Assembly: GCA_026989405.1 (NCBI GenBank)
Contig: JALSJL010000318.1
Coordinates: 1-14,489, forward strand
Origin: Marinosulfonomonas sp.
GTDB taxonomy: Bacteria > Pseudomonadota > Alphaproteobacteria > Rhodobacterales > Rhodobacteraceae
Direction of reading: 5' to 3'
DNA: 14,489 bases
The position numbers were made by a program, and so were the translations under genes. The notes under the pieces are model-generated. The model was not told the origin of the DNA. It saw only the letters and a list, made by a program, of their open reading frames with translations, and made no database searches. Positions 13,706 through 14,489 of this stretch are shown here, in pieces. The number at the start of each line of letters is the position of its first letter. The stretch's first letter is position 1.

Positions 13706-13753
13706 CGCTGAAATATCCCCGCCGGAGGCATCGCGGCCTGCGCGCCGCGCAGG
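13697..13753 (-). terminator. GC hairpin plus GGGGATATTT motif after the FMN-binding gene (motif copy C)
   Basis: On the minus strand, CCTGCGCG and CGCGCAGG (13737-13753) form a perfect 8-bp stem around one base, 27 bp after the stop of the gene ending at 13781. It is followed by GCCTCCGGCGGGGATATTT and then GCGAAAAAGAAACCC. The layout, stem then GGATATTT then A-rich tail, matches copies at 4180-4236 and 6105-6140. A terminator or mRNA 3'-end element is likely from position; the mechanism is inferred. Confidence 0.5.
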
Positions 13754-13780
13754 GCGCAACCCCTGCAACGGCCCGTGGTT

Positions 13781-14446
13781 CTATCCGTTGTTGGCGAACC
13801 TCTCCACCACATGCGCCGGCACTGTCAGTCCGGGCTTCAGCCTTTCATCATCGACCGGCGCCCCGAAACGCGGCGCGACCGGAACCACCCCGGCCCAGAT
13901 ATCCAGCCCGTAGTCCTCTTCATCATCGACCGGCCCGCCACCGCGAACCTTGGCCGAGACCTCGTCAATCGGCATCCACATGACACTGGTCGCCTTGAGC
14001 TCTTTGGCGGTCATCGGGCGCAGGCCGGGCCAGCGACCGGGGATCATGTGATCGACCATTGCCTGCAAGGCGTCAGCCTTGGCAGAGGCATCCTCGATCA
14101 GCTCTGGAACGCCGAAAATCGTTACAGAACGGTAGTTTACCGAGTGATGGAAAGCGGAACGCGCCAGCACGTATCCGTCCAGGCGCGTTACGTTCAGACA
14201 AATTTCATTCTTCTCTGAACGCCGCAGGGTGCGGCTGGCGGACGAGCCGTGCCAAAAGATGCGGTCGCCGGCACGCCAATGCAGTGTCGGGGTCAGGGCC
14301 GGCTGGCCGTCAAGCAGGTAGGCGATGTGACAAAGCGGCGTTGAATCAATGACTTGATAGATTTTTGCGCGATCCAGAACCACCCTTTTGGGCCCGCGTT
14401 TCACCCGGGTTCTGGCCGTGGGTGTGATCTGGTCATTCATCTGCAT
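13781..14446 (-). CDS. Pyridoxamine 5'-phosphate oxidase-family FMN-binding protein
   Basis: A 221-aa protein of the FMN-binding split-barrel group (Pyridox_ox_2/NimA-like), not the vitamin B6 enzyme PdxH itself. Family marks include LCHIAYLLDGQPALTPTLHWRAGDRIFWHGS (about 38-68) and the flavin-site segment VLARSAFHHSVNYRSV. The C-terminal third (MTAKELKATSVMWMPIDEVSAKVR...) resembles the extension seen in this subgroup. A flavin- or haem-binding reductase role is possible; the substrate is unknown. Two starts are in frame: the ATG at 14446 and another at 14440. AAGG lies 2 bases from the first and 8 from the second, so 14440 may be the true start (219 aa). Just upstream are the palindromes CGTACG and TTGTACAA. 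Confidence 0.85.
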   Translation of the reverse strand: MQMNDQITPTARTRVKRGPKRVVLDRAKIYQVIDSTPLCHIAYLLDGQPALTPTLHWRAGDRIFWHGSSASRTLRRSEKNEICLNVTRLDGYVLARSAFHHSVNYRSVTIFGVPELIEDASAKADALQAMVDHMIPGRWPGLRPMTAKELKATSVMWMPIDEVSAKVRGGGPVDDEEDYGLDIWAGVVPVAPRFGAPVDDERLKPGLTVPAHVVERFANNG

Positions 14447-14465
14447 CGCCTTTTGCCGGTCATTT

Positions 14466-14480
14466 CGTACGTTTGTACAA
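14466..14480. promoter_or_regulatory. Adjacent palindromes CGTACG and TTGTACAA upstream of the FMN-binding gene
   Basis: CGTACG (14466-14471) and TTGTACAA (14473-14480) stand one base apart, 20-34 bases before the gene start, where an operator would overlap the promoter. TTGTACAA resembles half-site arrangements used by GntR-type repressors. No regulator gene is visible before the window ends at 14489. Confidence 0.3.
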
Positions 14481-14489
14481 TTTACCCCC

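Overview
The window is a stretch of high-GC bacterial chromosome that looks like an alphaproteobacterium of the Rhodobacteraceae (Roseobacter group). This rests on protein style, the gene set (gcvT-gcvH-gcvP behind a tandem glycine riboswitch, a short glutamyl-tRNA synthetase, a two-domain NAD synthetase) and a GC-hairpin plus GGATATTT/GAGTATTT intergenic motif that I associate with that family. The taxonomic call is inference; no rRNA is present. Nearly all of it is housekeeping metabolism, with no phage, insertion sequence, CRISPR array or obvious island.

Layout. 1-1233 (minus strand): the 5' part of tRNA-Ala(CGC) at the left edge, trxC (zinc-type thioredoxin 2) and thpR (RNA 2',3'-cyclic phosphodiesterase). 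1297-6014 (minus): the glycine cleavage operon, read from a promoter near 6000 through a tandem glycine riboswitch into gcvT, gcvH and gcvP, with a long hairpin element between gcvH and gcvP. 6189-7324 (plus): a gamma-glutamylcyclotransferase-like gene overlapping an HD-domain phosphohydrolase. 7321-9348 (minus): gltX and an upstream alpha/beta-hydrolase. 9485-10429 (plus): a Pfk-2-type sugar kinase. 10426-12084 (minus): nadE. 12242-13683 (plus): a secreted MORN-repeat protein whose frame is broken once by what looks like a one-base deletion. 13781-14446 (minus): an FMN-binding pyridoxamine-phosphate-oxidase-family protein.

How the genes work together. Glycine bound by the riboswitch should raise expression of the T, H and P proteins, which turn glycine into CO2, ammonia, NADH and methylene-tetrahydrofolate (the L protein is not here). 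The other genes are small independent units. Both convergent pairs overlap by 4 bp at their stop codons, leaving no room for a terminator between them.

The points most worth a second look are: the frameshifted MORN gene with its alternating F/W two-unit architecture; the intergenic motif present three times in about 10 kb, one copy inside the gcv operon; the altered KPN motif in the Pfk-2 homologue; and an 11-bp-spaced trio of palindromes upstream of trxC. I found no clear sign of a wholly new multi-gene system.
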